This document shows, piece after piece, positions 7,759-16,969 of a stretch of 34,469 bases of DNA; position 1 is the stretch's first letter, and each line of letters opens with the position of its first letter. The stretch spans positions 1 to 34,469 of the forward strand of contig JAFGGH010000025.1 of the NCBI GenBank assembly GCA_016930645.1. Reading direction: 5' to 3'. This DNA is from Sedimentisphaerales bacterium. Lineage in GTDB: Bacteria > Planctomycetota > Phycisphaerae > Sedimentisphaerales > Anaerobacaceae. Both the position numbers and the translations under genes were made by a program. The notes beneath the pieces were generated by a model. It was not told the origin of the DNA, searched no databases, and saw nothing but the letters and a program-made list of their open reading frames with translations.

Positions 7759-8961
7759 ATGGATGCTTTTCATTATATAGCGAGAGACACTGCCGGCCAG
7801 CGAAGAGACGGTGTTAAGCAGGCGGTGAGCGCAAGTGATGTCCTAAGCTGGCTTCGAGAGCAGGGATTTACTCCGGTTTCGGTTGATGCGATACAGCAGA
7901 CAGTTGAACGTGTAAAAACGGTTCACGGCAGGAGGAAGAGTATTAAGTCGTCTGACCTGGCGGCACTTTGCTGGCAGCTTACAACGATGGTCGAGGGCGG
8001 AATACCAATCACATCCGCACTGGAGACAATAGCGGATGATATTGATAATTTACGGTTTCAGGAGATACTGAAGGAAGTTTTGTCGAGTATGCACAAAGGA
8101 CAGACTTTTTCAGAAAGTCTTGCAGGTTTTCCAAGGGTATTTAATAGTTTAACAATTGCGATGGTGATGGCCGGTGAGAGCGGCGGCGCTCTTCCGGACA
8201 CTCTCCGCAGACTGGCTCAATACTTTGATGATAAAGACAAGCTGAAAAAGAAAATTACCACGGCGATGGCGTATCCCGTATTTGTATTTATATTTATTAT
8301 CGGAATAGTAGCCTTTATGATGGCTTTTATCATACCCAAGTTTCAAAAAATATTTGAAAAGTTCGGCGGAGATTTACCTGCTTTTACACAGGCATTTATG
8401 GACTTTTACAGTGTTACGAAGGTTAATATCCATTATATAGCCGGTGCGGTGGTTCTTTCGATAGTTTCGGCGACACTTATTAGTAAAACAGGAAAAGGAC
8501 ACTATATTTTCAGCAAGATATTTCTAAAACTCCCTCTAATCGGCAAGCTTATAAGTCAGGGTTTTGTAGCGATGTTCTGCAGAACTATGGCTACTCTAAT
8601 CGGGGCGGGAGTTTCTGTTTTGGAGGTGTTCGATATTCTTGCCGGAATGACTAACAACGACATTATAAAAAGAGCGATAATCAACACTCGTGAGCGTTTG
8701 GTAGAGGGAGCGAATTTATCTCTGAGTATTTCCAGCAGCGGTTTTTTCCCGAATCTTGTAATCAAGATGATGCAGGTTGGAGAAGAAAGCGGTTCACTTT
8801 CGCGAGTTCTCGACCGCACAGCCGATTATTATGAGAGAAAAGTGGACGCGACAATCAAAACGCTTGTAAGCCTTTTAGAGCCGATAATGATTGTAACGGT
8901 CGGTTCGATTGTACTGGTTGTAGTTATTGCGCTGTATCTGCCAATATTTACACTTAAATAA
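7759..8961 (+). CDS. Inner-membrane platform protein PilC/GspF
   Basis: The polytopic platform that couples the assembly ATPase to pseudopilin extraction; 400 residues. Two homologous cytoplasmic GspF domains (about 65-190 and 268-390) each precede membrane segments at about 173-194, 226-242 and 368-398. The family signature MxxAGExSGxLPxxL is visible as MVMAGESGGALPDTL (135-149) and again as MMQVGEESGSLSRVL. Length is normal. AGGA seven nt before the ATG supports the start. A 269-bp spacer without recognised features separates it from the ATPase gene. Confidence 0.95.
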   Translation: MDAFHYIARDTAGQRRDGVKQAVSASDVLSWLREQGFTPVSVDAIQQTVERVKTVHGRRKSIKSSDLAALCWQLTTMVEGGIPITSALETIADDIDNLRFQEILKEVLSSMHKGQTFSESLAGFPRVFNSLTIAMVMAGESGGALPDTLRRLAQYFDDKDKLKKKITTAMAYPVFVFIFIIGIVAFMMAFIIPKFQKIFEKFGGDLPAFTQAFMDFYSVTKVNIHYIAGAVVLSIVSATLISKTGKGHYIFSKIFLKLPLIGKLISQGFVAMFCRTMATLIGAGVSVLEVFDILAGMTNNDIIKRAIINTRERLVEGANLSLSISSSGFFPNLVIKMMQVGEESGSLSRVLDRTADYYERKVDATIKTLVSLLEPIMIVTVGSIVLVVVIALYLPIFTLK

Positions 8962-9083
8962 AATCGGAAAAAAGTGAAAATCGACATAATTCGATTTGGC
9001 ATTTGGCCGATTATGAAGACATATATTAGTAAGGCAACGTATAAACAGAATATTAGAAAAAACATTTTTTGGAGACTAAAACA

Positions 9084-9500
9084 ATGAAAAGGAGAAAAGG
9101 ATTTACATTAATTGAGCTGATGGTCGTGATATTAATCGTCAGCATTCTTGCCGGTGTGGCAATTCCGCTGATGCAGGGCAGAATCGACTCTGCGAAGTGG
9201 TCCGAGGCCAACGCCGCAGCAGGTACAATCCGTACCGCTGTTCGTGCCTATCACGCCGAAAAGGGGGCAACGGCCTCAGCGGCCCTGGCCACTGCGACCC
9301 TGGATGATTCGGACACACAGGCGGCTTTAGGTTTTAATGATTCTGACCTTGCAGGCACTTACTTTGACGCAAGTAACTATACCATTACCAGCGTGGACAG
9401 TGATGGTATCGCCGTGATAACAGTCAGTGCCGGTACCGGTCTTGAAGGTACCTATGTGCTTGGAACCGACGGCGCCTGGACAAAACAAGCTGAAGAATAA
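9084..9500 (+). CDS. Major type IV pilin / GspG-like pseudopilin
   Basis: A 138-residue prepilin. MKRRKG is a short basic leader cut before FTLIELMVVILIVSILAG, with Glu at mature position 5, followed by a soluble Ala/Asp/Thr-rich domain that has no cysteines. GGAG nine nt upstream fixes the ATG at 9084. An in-frame TTG at 9069 would overlap that site and adds a non-pilin extension. Its place after gspF, with further prepilins behind it, marks it as the major subunit. A large hairpin follows the stop codon and may protect or process the message. Confidence 0.93.
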   Translation: MKRRKGFTLIELMVVILIVSILAGVAIPLMQGRIDSAKWSEANAAAGTIRTAVRAYHAEKGATASAALATATLDDSDTQAALGFNDSDLAGTYFDASNYTITSVDSDGIAVITVSAGTGLEGTYVLGTDGAWTKQAEE

Positions 9501-9512
9501 TTTTTTGATGGA

Positions 9513-9561
9513 TGCCTGAAGCTGTGTAAAGGTTCTTTAAAACCATCACAGCTTAAAGGCA
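9513..9561 (+). promoter_or_regulatory. Large mRNA hairpin after the major pilin gene
   Basis: TGCCT (9513-9517) pairs with AGGCA (9557-9561), AAGCTGTG (9519-9526) pairs perfectly with CACAGCTT (9547-9554), and an inner GGTT/AACC pair (9531-9534 with 9541-9544) closes the loop. No T-run follows. It is therefore more likely an RNA stabiliser, processing site or partial attenuator than a full terminator, allowing the pilin to be made in excess over the downstream proteins. Confidence 0.6.
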
Positions 9562-9579
9562 GGTATATAAAGGCAAGCT

Positions 9580-10047
9580 ATGGTCTTGAAGAGAATCAAG
9601 AACAGTAGTGGTTTAACATTAATAGAAGCAATGGCGGCTATGGCAGTTCTTGCCGTAGCCGCTCTTGGTACATTAGGATACCAGTATCATTCTGCCAAAC
9701 ACGGCCGCACGGCAAAGCTTGAAATGACAGCAACCCGGACGGCTCAGCTTATTTTAGAGGACTGGAAGAGTAAAGGGGGGGACGCCAACTATGACCCAAG
9801 TTCTCTTGGTCTGGGCTTTGTTAAAGACGAAGAGATGGATTTCTACAAAATTGAGATAGATGAATTACCGATTTTTGTAAAGCTTCTTTACAATGATGTC
9901 GCCCATGACGCAGTGGCTGGAGTAACTCTTCGGGAGATTTCCGTAATTGTCCGCTGGCGCAGGGATTTTACTGCTATAGAACCGGAGCTTAACGACCCGC
10001 ATCTCGTGTTGACTACTTATGTGAGACTGGATGCTTCCGGCGGTTAA
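9580..10047 (+). CDS. Minor prepilin (GspI/PilV-like)
   Basis: A 155-residue prepilin-like protein. The leader MVLKRIKNSSG is followed by LTLIEAMAAMAVLAVAALGTLGYQ. Glu is at mature position 5 and Leu (not Phe) at position 1, which is tolerated in minor pseudopilins. The soluble part is short, with an acidic YKIEIDELP segment and a beta-rich end (VIVRWRRDF). Size and place between the major pilin and a GspJ-like gene suggest the GspI/PilV slot of a priming complex. The exact subfamily is inferred. Confidence 0.82.
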   Translation: MVLKRIKNSSGLTLIEAMAAMAVLAVAALGTLGYQYHSAKHGRTAKLEMTATRTAQLILEDWKSKGGDANYDPSSLGLGFVKDEEMDFYKIEIDELPIFVKLLYNDVAHDAVAGVTLREISVIVRWRRDFTAIEPELNDPHLVLTTYVRLDASGG

Positions 10048-10072
10048 AAAGACAGAAGTATAGCATTATATT

Positions 10073-10744
10073 ATGGGTTTAATAAATAAGAAAATCTCGG
10101 CTGGTTTTACCTTAGTGGAGCTGTTGGTTACAATGTTAATCAGCAGCATATTGCTTTTAGTGGTAGGGGTATTGCTGATAGGCGGTCAACGAAGCTGGGA
10201 AAAGATATATGGTGATGCCAACAGTGAAATGAGACAGGGTTCTCATGCGATAATGGCGGCCTTTGGCAGTATAGGCAGACGTTCAAACCGCTTAAATTAC
10301 ACGCTTTATAAACAGGCAGACTACAGTTATATTCCTTCAGAGCCTGAAACCAGCAATAGTGAGGAAATAGTCTATGGCGACGCGGTTGAGTTCAGGTACT
10401 GGTCCGCTTCGGCTCCTGATGCTTCGCTGCTTGATGTTACAAATACTGGAACAGACTACGCTTTCTTTTATATAGAAGATGGCGAGATGAAAGTGGACTA
10501 TGGTTCATATCCGCCCGGTGCTGTTCCAGGAGGTTCGGGTTCGAAGAATACAGCGGACATTACTACAACAGTGCTTGCAGAGAATGTGGTTCCCTATGAA
10601 GATGGGGCGTTTAATCATACCACAATAAGCGGAGTTGGCCAGGGGAGTGTCCGGATTAATGTTACTTTAGAGGATGAAGACGACCCCGAAAAATCAGTTA
10701 AGGTTATAACCGCCACGTTAATGCGGAATATTTGGCCTCGTTAA
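10073..10744 (+). CDS. Minor prepilin (GspJ/PilW-like)
   Basis: A 223-residue prepilin. After the leader MGLINKKISAG comes FTLVELLVTMLISSILLLVVGVLLIGG, with Glu5 of the mature protein intact. The soluble domain (about 40-223) is Gly/Ser/Asp-rich and ends in LEDEDDPEKSVKVITATLMRNIWPR. GspJ/PilW proteins are the larger minor pilins with a similar SWEKIYGDANSEMRQ helix after the membrane segment. The gene lies 25 bp after the previous minor pilin and 9 bp before a PilX-like gene, so co-translation is likely. Confidence 0.82.
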   Translation: MGLINKKISAGFTLVELLVTMLISSILLLVVGVLLIGGQRSWEKIYGDANSEMRQGSHAIMAAFGSIGRRSNRLNYTLYKQADYSYIPSEPETSNSEEIVYGDAVEFRYWSASAPDASLLDVTNTGTDYAFFYIEDGEMKVDYGSYPPGAVPGGSGSKNTADITTTVLAENVVPYEDGAFNHTTISGVGQGSVRINVTLEDEDDPEKSVKVITATLMRNIWPR

Positions 10745-10753
10745 GGTTCATTT

Positions 10754-12457
10754 ATGATATATCCAGTAAAACTACAAAAAGCTTCTGTGCTTGTTCTTGT
10801 AGTGGTATCACTTGTTATTCTAACAGCTATCGGGCTTGGTCTTTTAACTGTTTCGTATGGTGTCAGGCATCGGGCAATTGCAGTTAAAAGCGAATCTATA
10901 GCCATGCTTGCGGCGGAAGCCGGTTACGAAGAAGCGATTTTTCGGATGAGCCAGCAGCCTGATATGCTTGGTGCTTTGAATAGTCCAGCGTTCGATTCTA
11001 CCGGCAATTTAACTTTTGCCGACAGCTATTGTGATTATACGATTTCATTTTATAATTTTGTAGCTTCGAAGCCGGTTTATAGGGTGTTATCCGAAGGATA
11101 CTGCGGTAACTTCAATAGAGTTGTAGAAGTGTATGTCGTGCAAGCGGTGAGCGGCTGGGATATGGGTATGTGCCGCGTACCGAGCTCCTCTACAGAGACA
11201 GACCCTGTGTATTATGCGAACGGTGAAATAATCGATATACTTATCCATATTAATAAACTTAATGATAATCCGGATGAAAAGGATATTTACATATCGGGTG
11301 CACCTCAGTTTCTGGATGCCGTTGAAATGGGTGAGTCCCGTTATACAGACGGCGATTCGGATAAATATTCCAGTGTTATGGGTTTGTTTGACAATGGAAT
11401 ATATTTTGACCAGCCTGACAGCAGGATAACAGATGAGGATAGCGTTGCACAGAAAGTTGTTCGCTTTAAGGACAGCACTCTCGAATCGTTAAAATTAAAG
11501 CCTCAAATAACCGCTCCTTTGTCTAATCCTCAAAAAGCGGTACAGCTTGAATTTTTTGTAGAGGGTGGAGCTGGTAAAGTACGCATAACCGAAGATTGCA
11601 CGGTCAGAGGATTCCGTCAGTCGCAGGATAGCAGTACCTGGGATTATATTATAAAACCCGGCAGCGGAGGTAATCAGTACGAGCGATACGATATTTATGG
11701 TTATCACGTAATGCCTCAAGACGCGGAGGCAACCGGTAAGCGGCGTACTATAAAAGTTGAAGATACTTATGTCAGTCAATCTTTCGGAGGGGTTCAATCC
11801 GAACCCGGAGGGCAAATATTTGTTGACGGCAATGTCATTATAGGCGGTGACAGCAGCCTGCACAGTGGAGACCAGTTATTAAAAGGAAAAATGACAGTCG
11901 TGGCGACCGGTAATATCTGGATTGCCGATTCGATAAAAATGGATGGGGAACGTGATGGAGATGGTATGCCGAATCGAAACAATCCGAATGTACTTGGATT
12001 GGTTTCTCAAAAAGTGATTCGGGTGGTTGACCCCGGTATGAGCGAATGCGATGATTTTAGTGAAGACAAGCCTGTAGAGCCGTCAGGTTATAAATATGTT
12101 CCAATCGGCATAGCTGATTCAGGTGAACCTCTGGACAGTTATGAAAGGCGGCTTCCTTCGACAACAGTAATTGAAGGAGCTTTGACTGTAGGCGGCGGCG
12201 GCTTCGGAGCTGAAAATGTCCGTCGCGGTTATTATGGAGACAGAAAAGAAGCGGGTTTCAGCGCACAGGATAACCTGCTCCTTCGGGGTACACTATCAGA
12301 GGCATTGAGAGGTGTTGTCGGGCTGATAGGTAAAGACGGTTACCTGAAACATTATTATATGGATAAGCGTTTGCTTGAGGGAATTTTACCAAGCGACTTC
12401 TGGCTGAAGGGTAAATATATCCCGGCACCTGCAGGCTGGCATGATTACAGAATATAA
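10754..12457 (+). CDS. PilX/GspK-like pilus-associated protein, copy 1
   Basis: A 567-residue protein with a PilX-type N-terminus: a basic leader, the hydrophobic helix ASVLVLVVVSLVILTAIGLG (about 10-29), then the AAEAGYEEAIFRM segment that follows the membrane helix in PilX N-domains. The canonical FTLIE is absent. The large C-terminal part is beta-rich and has the block GGQIFVDGNVIIGG, followed by VVATGNIWIADSI, similar to DUF4900/DUF7305-like domains of surface proteins. It is closely related to the next gene (12669-14420) over nearly its whole length. It is probably displayed at or near the pilus tip; the role is inferred. Confidence 0.75.
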   Translation: MIYPVKLQKASVLVLVVVSLVILTAIGLGLLTVSYGVRHRAIAVKSESIAMLAAEAGYEEAIFRMSQQPDMLGALNSPAFDSTGNLTFADSYCDYTISFYNFVASKPVYRVLSEGYCGNFNRVVEVYVVQAVSGWDMGMCRVPSSSTETDPVYYANGEIIDILIHINKLNDNPDEKDIYISGAPQFLDAVEMGESRYTDGDSDKYSSVMGLFDNGIYFDQPDSRITDEDSVAQKVVRFKDSTLESLKLKPQITAPLSNPQKAVQLEFFVEGGAGKVRITEDCTVRGFRQSQDSSTWDYIIKPGSGGNQYERYDIYGYHVMPQDAEATGKRRTIKVEDTYVSQSFGGVQSEPGGQIFVDGNVIIGGDSSLHSGDQLLKGKMTVVATGNIWIADSIKMDGERDGDGMPNRNNPNVLGLVSQKVIRVVDPGMSECDDFSEDKPVEPSGYKYVPIGIADSGEPLDSYERRLPSTTVIEGALTVGGGGFGAENVRRGYYGDRKEAGFSAQDNLLLRGTLSEALRGVVGLIGKDGYLKHYYMDKRLLEGILPSDFWLKGKYIPAPAGWHDYRI

Positions 12458-12668
12458 TCCTTAAGAGTATTTTCTGTTTGTGCTGAATGATTCAAAAAAT
12501 AAGCGGATAGAGGCATCTTATAAGACGTTTATTTTGTTATTTGCCTATAAGAGGAAGGTTTTCCACAGGTACGTTCATCACTGCTGTTGAAAAGTCGATA
12601 TCTTTTCATTAGTTGCATCCTGAGTCGGTTTTGAAGTGACCAGTATTAGAAAAAAGGGAGCATTTATT

Positions 12669-14420
12669 ATGAAAAGAACCGGTAAAAAAACAACGGACCG
12701 ACAAAACGGTTCCGTTCTGGTTCTTGTTTTGATATCAATTATAATATTGACAGCTTCGGGAGTTGGGCTTCTTACAGTTTCCTATGGTGTTCGACATCAG
12801 GCGATTAAAACCAGGAATGAAGTAGTAGCAATGCTGTCAGCCGAAGCAGGATACGAACGAGCGGTATTCAGGATGAGCCAGCAGGCCGACCTTTTGTCGG
12901 CGATAAGCACCGGCCAGTTTACAACTAGTGAAGATTTGACTTTTATAAAACCCGACGAGCCGGGTTATGAAGGGGATGAAGATGAGGAAACCGGCACTGC
13001 CGGTTATGTAATCAGCCTTGATTCGTTTATCGGCTCAAGGCCAGTTTACAAGATAGAGTCAACAGGTCAATGCGGCGTTTTTGAAAGGACAGTTAAGACC
13101 TATGTTATCCAGGCAATAAGCGGCTGGGATATGGGAATGTGCCGAATTCCAACGGGAACTACCTCGACGGCACCGGTGTATTATGTCAGCGGCGAAATCA
13201 TTGATATGCCTATACATATTAACAGCTATAGCGACCCTTATGACAGTGACCGTGACATACATATTTCAGGTTCACCCGATTTTCAAAGAGAAGTTACAAT
13301 GAGTGAATCGCGTTATTCATCCGAAGAGGCGGATAAGTACTCAAGCGTAATGTATCTTTTCGATGAAGGTATATATTTCCTTCAGCCGAGCAGTAAAATA
13401 ACGGACCCTGATGTGATGCAGAATAAGGTTGATGCTTTTAAGACAACACTTCAGGACCAAAAACCACAATATATTTTTACGCCGACCAAGAACGGCAGTG
13501 TTACCAACGGAATGGCTGCGGTTCAGCTTGAGTTCTGGGTGGAGAGCGGTGTAGGCAAAGTTCGTATAACTAACGACTGCACTGTCAGGGGTTACAGGAA
13601 TAACAATAATACACTCGATTATCGTATTGATAGAAGTTATGAATCTCTCCGGTTTGAAAAGTACTATGTGTATGGTTATCATTATATACCACAGAACGCT
13701 GAAAGCATCGGTAAAAGGATAACAACAGATGTAACGGAAACCTATGTAGTACCGCAATACGGCGGCGTACAGGGCGAACCGGGCGGACAGATTTTTGTCG
13801 ATGGTAATGTAGTAATAGGCGGCAAGAAAACAAATCACAGCGGAAGCCAGGTTGTTAAAGGAAGGATTACTGTAGCAGCGACCGGCAATATCTGGATAGC
13901 CGACGATATAACCCTTGACGGCTCTCACGATGCCGACGGCAAACCTTCGGAAGATAATCCCAATGTTCTGGGGCTTGTTGCCCAGGGAGTAATAAAAGTC
14001 GTTGACCCGGGTATTATTAACGATGAGCTGAGCGGTCCAAGCCCTGTTAGTGGTGCCGAATATGAGCCGATAGGATTGACAGATGGCGGTGGAGATGATT
14101 CATATCCGAGAAAACTTGCCCGTTATACAACAATTGAAGCTTCAATAACAGTGAGCGGTGGCGGCTGGGGCGCTGAAAATGTGGACGCAGGTTATTCGCA
14201 TAACGGACGCAAGGACCAGTCAGGTCAGGATTATCTTGTGGTTCGCGGAACTATAGCCGAGGCTGTCCGTGGTGTTGTCGGCTCAGGCAGCGATGGTTAT
14301 GTAAAAAGATATTATCTTGACGAACGGCTTCTGGAGGGGATTTTACCTGGTGATATCTGGCTCAAAGGCAAGTTTATTCCGGCACCGGCGGGGTGGCATG
14401 ATTATCGGTCTGACATCTAA
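12669..14420 (+). CDS. PilX/GspK-like pilus-associated protein, copy 2
   Basis: A 583-residue paralogue of the preceding gene. Matching blocks run from the membrane helix (SVLVLVLISIIILTASG) through SGWDMGMCR, GKVRIT-DCTVRG, GEPGGQIFVDGNVVIGG and VAATGNIWIAD to the shared last block PAPAGWHDYR. Copy 2 has an acidic insertion (EPGYEGDEDEETG) near residue 105. GGGAG eight nt before ATG 12669 supports this start over an upstream in-frame GTG at 12636. It is a tandem duplication with divergence concentrated in loops, possibly giving two tip proteins or a heteromer. Confidence 0.75.
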   Translation: MKRTGKKTTDRQNGSVLVLVLISIIILTASGVGLLTVSYGVRHQAIKTRNEVVAMLSAEAGYERAVFRMSQQADLLSAISTGQFTTSEDLTFIKPDEPGYEGDEDEETGTAGYVISLDSFIGSRPVYKIESTGQCGVFERTVKTYVIQAISGWDMGMCRIPTGTTSTAPVYYVSGEIIDMPIHINSYSDPYDSDRDIHISGSPDFQREVTMSESRYSSEEADKYSSVMYLFDEGIYFLQPSSKITDPDVMQNKVDAFKTTLQDQKPQYIFTPTKNGSVTNGMAAVQLEFWVESGVGKVRITNDCTVRGYRNNNNTLDYRIDRSYESLRFEKYYVYGYHYIPQNAESIGKRITTDVTETYVVPQYGGVQGEPGGQIFVDGNVVIGGKKTNHSGSQVVKGRITVAATGNIWIADDITLDGSHDADGKPSEDNPNVLGLVAQGVIKVVDPGIINDELSGPSPVSGAEYEPIGLTDGGGDDSYPRKLARYTTIEASITVSGGGWGAENVDAGYSHNGRKDQSGQDYLVVRGTIAEAVRGVVGSGSDGYVKRYYLDERLLEGILPGDIWLKGKFIPAPAGWHDYRSDI

Positions 14421-14662
14421 AAAGTTTCTCATTAGAATTAGCCATAATAATTAGAAATCTGCGATTTACTCGAATAAATACAGCATATATAGGACTTAAC
14501 CTTCTTCCCGCAGGTAACTGATTCTTACTTTTACTACCATCCTTTTTCTGCCTAAGCGGCCTTGTTTTTTGACCGATGAAAGTATGTGAATGTGAATAAA
14601 GTCTGTTGTCAGACGGCTTTTTAATCTGCAGGAAGAGATTATAAACAAGAGGTTTAAAGACA

Positions 14663-15718
14663 ATGGGATTAGAGTGGAAGAAATTATTAGGTCTTGAAGC
14701 GGGTAGTATTTTCGGCCTGGACTTAGGGTCATCCTCTGTCAAGCTGGTTCAACTGGAGCGTAATGAAAACGGTTATACAGCAGTTGCAGGCGGCAGGATA
14801 GATATTATGGCAGAAGAAAATGAAGAGGAAATAGTACGAGACATCAAGGCTGTCCGCAGTATCACAGATTGCTGCAGGATAGCCGAAGTTCAAAGCAAAT
14901 ATGCGGTATGCGGGGTGTGCGGGCCAGAAGTAGCTGTCCGTTATTTCAAGTTTCCGTTGATTCCCGCTGAAGAGATTTCATCGGCGGTGTCACTCGAAGC
15001 CGAGCAGGTATGCCCCTTTGGCATTAATGACAGTATTCTGGATTACCAGTTAGTACCTGATAGCAGTGATAGTGTAAGAGGTATGCTTGTAGCGGCAACA
15101 AACAAGTCGATAAAGCGCAAGGAAAAAATGGCAAGGGATGCTTCAGTCCAACCTGTATTGATGGATGTTGACGGCTTGGCATTATTGAACTGTCTATATG
15201 AATGTATAGGTTGTCCGGATAGAAGGGCACTTGCAGTTCTTAATGTCGGTCATACATACTCAACGCTGGTAATAGCCGGCCGGCAGACTGTGCCCTTTGT
15301 CCGTGATATCAGTCACGCCGGAGAAAAAATCGTAAGCATTTTGTCTCAACAGACAAATCTCAGCAGTAAGAAAATATCAGAGATTTTGTTCAGTGATGAA
15401 GAAGAACAGGATGCCTCTCTTTTAGAGGCTGGCCTTGAGGATGCCTGCAAGGTACTGATTGATGATGTTACGGGAACGCTGAGATATTATGGAGCACAGA
15501 AAAAATCAATGCAAATTGACACGCTTTATGTTTGCGGCGGTTTCGTAAAAGCCAAAGGTTTTGTCCAGATTCTTAATAGCAGTTTACCGGTGGATGTTGT
15601 TCTCTGGAACCCCTTTGACAAGATTGCCTTAAAAAAGGATTGTCCCGGTGAAAATCTTTTAAGAACCGAAGGGCCTTCGCTTGCGGTGGCGGCGGGTCTT
15701 GCAATGAGGTCGATATAA
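14663..15718 (+). CDS. pilM: Type IV pilus inner-membrane complex protein PilM
   Basis: An actin/FtsA-fold cytoplasmic protein that binds the N-terminus of PilN and links the pilus alignment complex to the ATPase; 351 residues. The phosphate-1 loop is FGLDLGSSSVKLVQL (17-31), and the phosphate-2 region is LAVLNVGHTYSTLVIAG. The adenosine motif is VCGGFVKAKG. Length is typical of PilM. The following gene starts one base after its stop codon, as in pilMNO operons. AGAGG about ten nt before the ATG supports the start. Confidence 0.9.
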   Translation: MGLEWKKLLGLEAGSIFGLDLGSSSVKLVQLERNENGYTAVAGGRIDIMAEENEEEIVRDIKAVRSITDCCRIAEVQSKYAVCGVCGPEVAVRYFKFPLIPAEEISSAVSLEAEQVCPFGINDSILDYQLVPDSSDSVRGMLVAATNKSIKRKEKMARDASVQPVLMDVDGLALLNCLYECIGCPDRRALAVLNVGHTYSTLVIAGRQTVPFVRDISHAGEKIVSILSQQTNLSSKKISEILFSDEEEQDASLLEAGLEDACKVLIDDVTGTLRYYGAQKKSMQIDTLYVCGGFVKAKGFVQILNSSLPVDVVLWNPFDKIALKKDCPGENLLRTEGPSLAVAAGLAMRSI

Positions 15719-15719
15719 A

Positions 15720-16364
15720 ATGTATTACACTATTGATTTATTAAAGGGACAGGGCATTCCGGCCAAAAGCAGGCCGGAGGGAATTGTAGCTATGGTAATA
15801 ACTGCGGCGGTTCCATTTGTCATAGCCTTGTCTATGATCGGAATATATTTAAGCGCGAAAGTTATCATTGGGATCCACAAAAGCGAGATAGCGAATTATG
15901 AGCGAAAGATAGAAGAATTTTCCGACCGGATGATTACATATAAGAACAAATGTCAACAGAAGGCTGAGTTGCAGCGGTATTTATCAGAAACATCAGAGGT
16001 GATAGACAAGCATAATCAGTGGTCTGTTATTTTGGTGACAATAGTGGAAAATATGCCTGATTCGCTGGTTTTGAACAGGCTTTCGGTCAATGAGAATAAA
16101 GTAAGGGTGACGGTGCCGGATAAGAAAAATCCGGATAAGAAAAAACAGTTAATGGTGCCGTCAAGAACTTTAAGTATGATACTTCAGGGTTCTTCAAGTG
16201 CTGAAACCGACAGAGCGGTCAAAGAATTCAGAAAGAGATTGCAACTTTCGAGTGTTTTAGGTCCCAAGGTGGAAGATATTCCTGTATCACAGAAAGTTGA
16301 CGAAGAGAATAATCAGAAAATTATTAGTTATGAGATGAAATGTATTTTTAAGCCTCAGATATAG
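15720..16364 (+). CDS. PilN-like alignment-complex protein
   Basis: A 214-residue bitopic protein. It has a short cytoplasmic N-terminus (YYTIDLLKGQGIP, a PilN-like INLL motif variant), one transmembrane helix at about 27-50, a coiled coil (about 55-90, IANYERKIEEFSDRM) and a ferredoxin-like periplasmic end. Its position directly after pilM and before a PilO-like gene is the best evidence for PilN. Sequence similarity is weak, as is usual for this family. It is likely to pair with the PilO-like protein. Confidence 0.8.
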   Translation: MYYTIDLLKGQGIPAKSRPEGIVAMVITAAVPFVIALSMIGIYLSAKVIIGIHKSEIANYERKIEEFSDRMITYKNKCQQKAELQRYLSETSEVIDKHNQWSVILVTIVENMPDSLVLNRLSVNENKVRVTVPDKKNPDKKKQLMVPSRTLSMILQGSSSAETDRAVKEFRKRLQLSSVLGPKVEDIPVSQKVDEENNQKIISYEMKCIFKPQI

Positions 16365-16375
16365 GTATTTAAATT

Positions 16376-16945
16376 ATGAAAAGGTTCTTTCAAGAATACG
16401 GAACGACACTTGGTTTAATATGGATTGGTTCAGCATTGATATTTGTATTTGCCTTTATGCTTTTTCTTAAGCCTCAGCTTCAGACTAAGAAAAAGCTGGC
16501 AAAACAAGCGGCCAAGCTGAAACAGGAATATCAACAGGCTAGTGGGACTTTGAACGAGATGGCAAGGGGAAATTTTGAAAAAGAGCTGGCGATGCTCAAA
16601 GATAGGGTGGATGAGTTTGTTACTGATTCAGACGGGACAGCTAATCTTACTTTTGATATCAGCAGGATTGCCGGTAAAAATAAGGTATCGGCGTTCAGCA
16701 TCAAAGGCAGAAACAACCTGGAGGTGTCAAAAATAGAAGGATGTCAGACAATAGGGGAAAGTAAGATAGACGTTGATTTCGAGAGCGGCTTTGAACAGTT
16801 TGCAAGGTTTGTCAATGCTCTTGAAAGGCATATGCCGGTAATTTTTATTGATGATTTCTCTATAGAAAGGGGGAGGAAAAAGGGTGAAAACAGCAGAGTA
16901 GCGATGACACTGGCGGTTTTTGTGCAGAAACGGCAAGATGGGTAA
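16376..16945 (+). CDS. PilO-like alignment-complex protein
   Basis: A 189-residue protein with a transmembrane helix at about 13-32 (LGLIWIGSALIFVFAFML), a coiled coil at about 35-75 (KKLAKQAAKLKQEYQQA) and an alpha/beta periplasmic domain. It contains SGFEQFARFVNALERHMPVIFIDDFSIE, which matches the FExFxxFLxxLE...V.I..F pattern of PilO/GspM domains. It lies 11 bp after the PilN-like gene. It is expected to dimerise with PilN and reach the secretin complex through the GspB/PilP-like protein. Confidence 0.8.
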   Translation: MKRFFQEYGTTLGLIWIGSALIFVFAFMLFLKPQLQTKKKLAKQAAKLKQEYQQASGTLNEMARGNFEKELAMLKDRVDEFVTDSDGTANLTFDISRIAGKNKVSAFSIKGRNNLEVSKIEGCQTIGESKIDVDFESGFEQFARFVNALERHMPVIFIDDFSIERGRKKGENSRVAMTLAVFVQKRQDG

Positions 16946-16969
16946 ATAAGGATTCAGGTACAATTTTTT

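Noticed and set aside
13341-13928. 195-codon minus-strand open frame
   Set aside because: It lies fully antisense to the second PilX-like gene and has no domain or translation signal.
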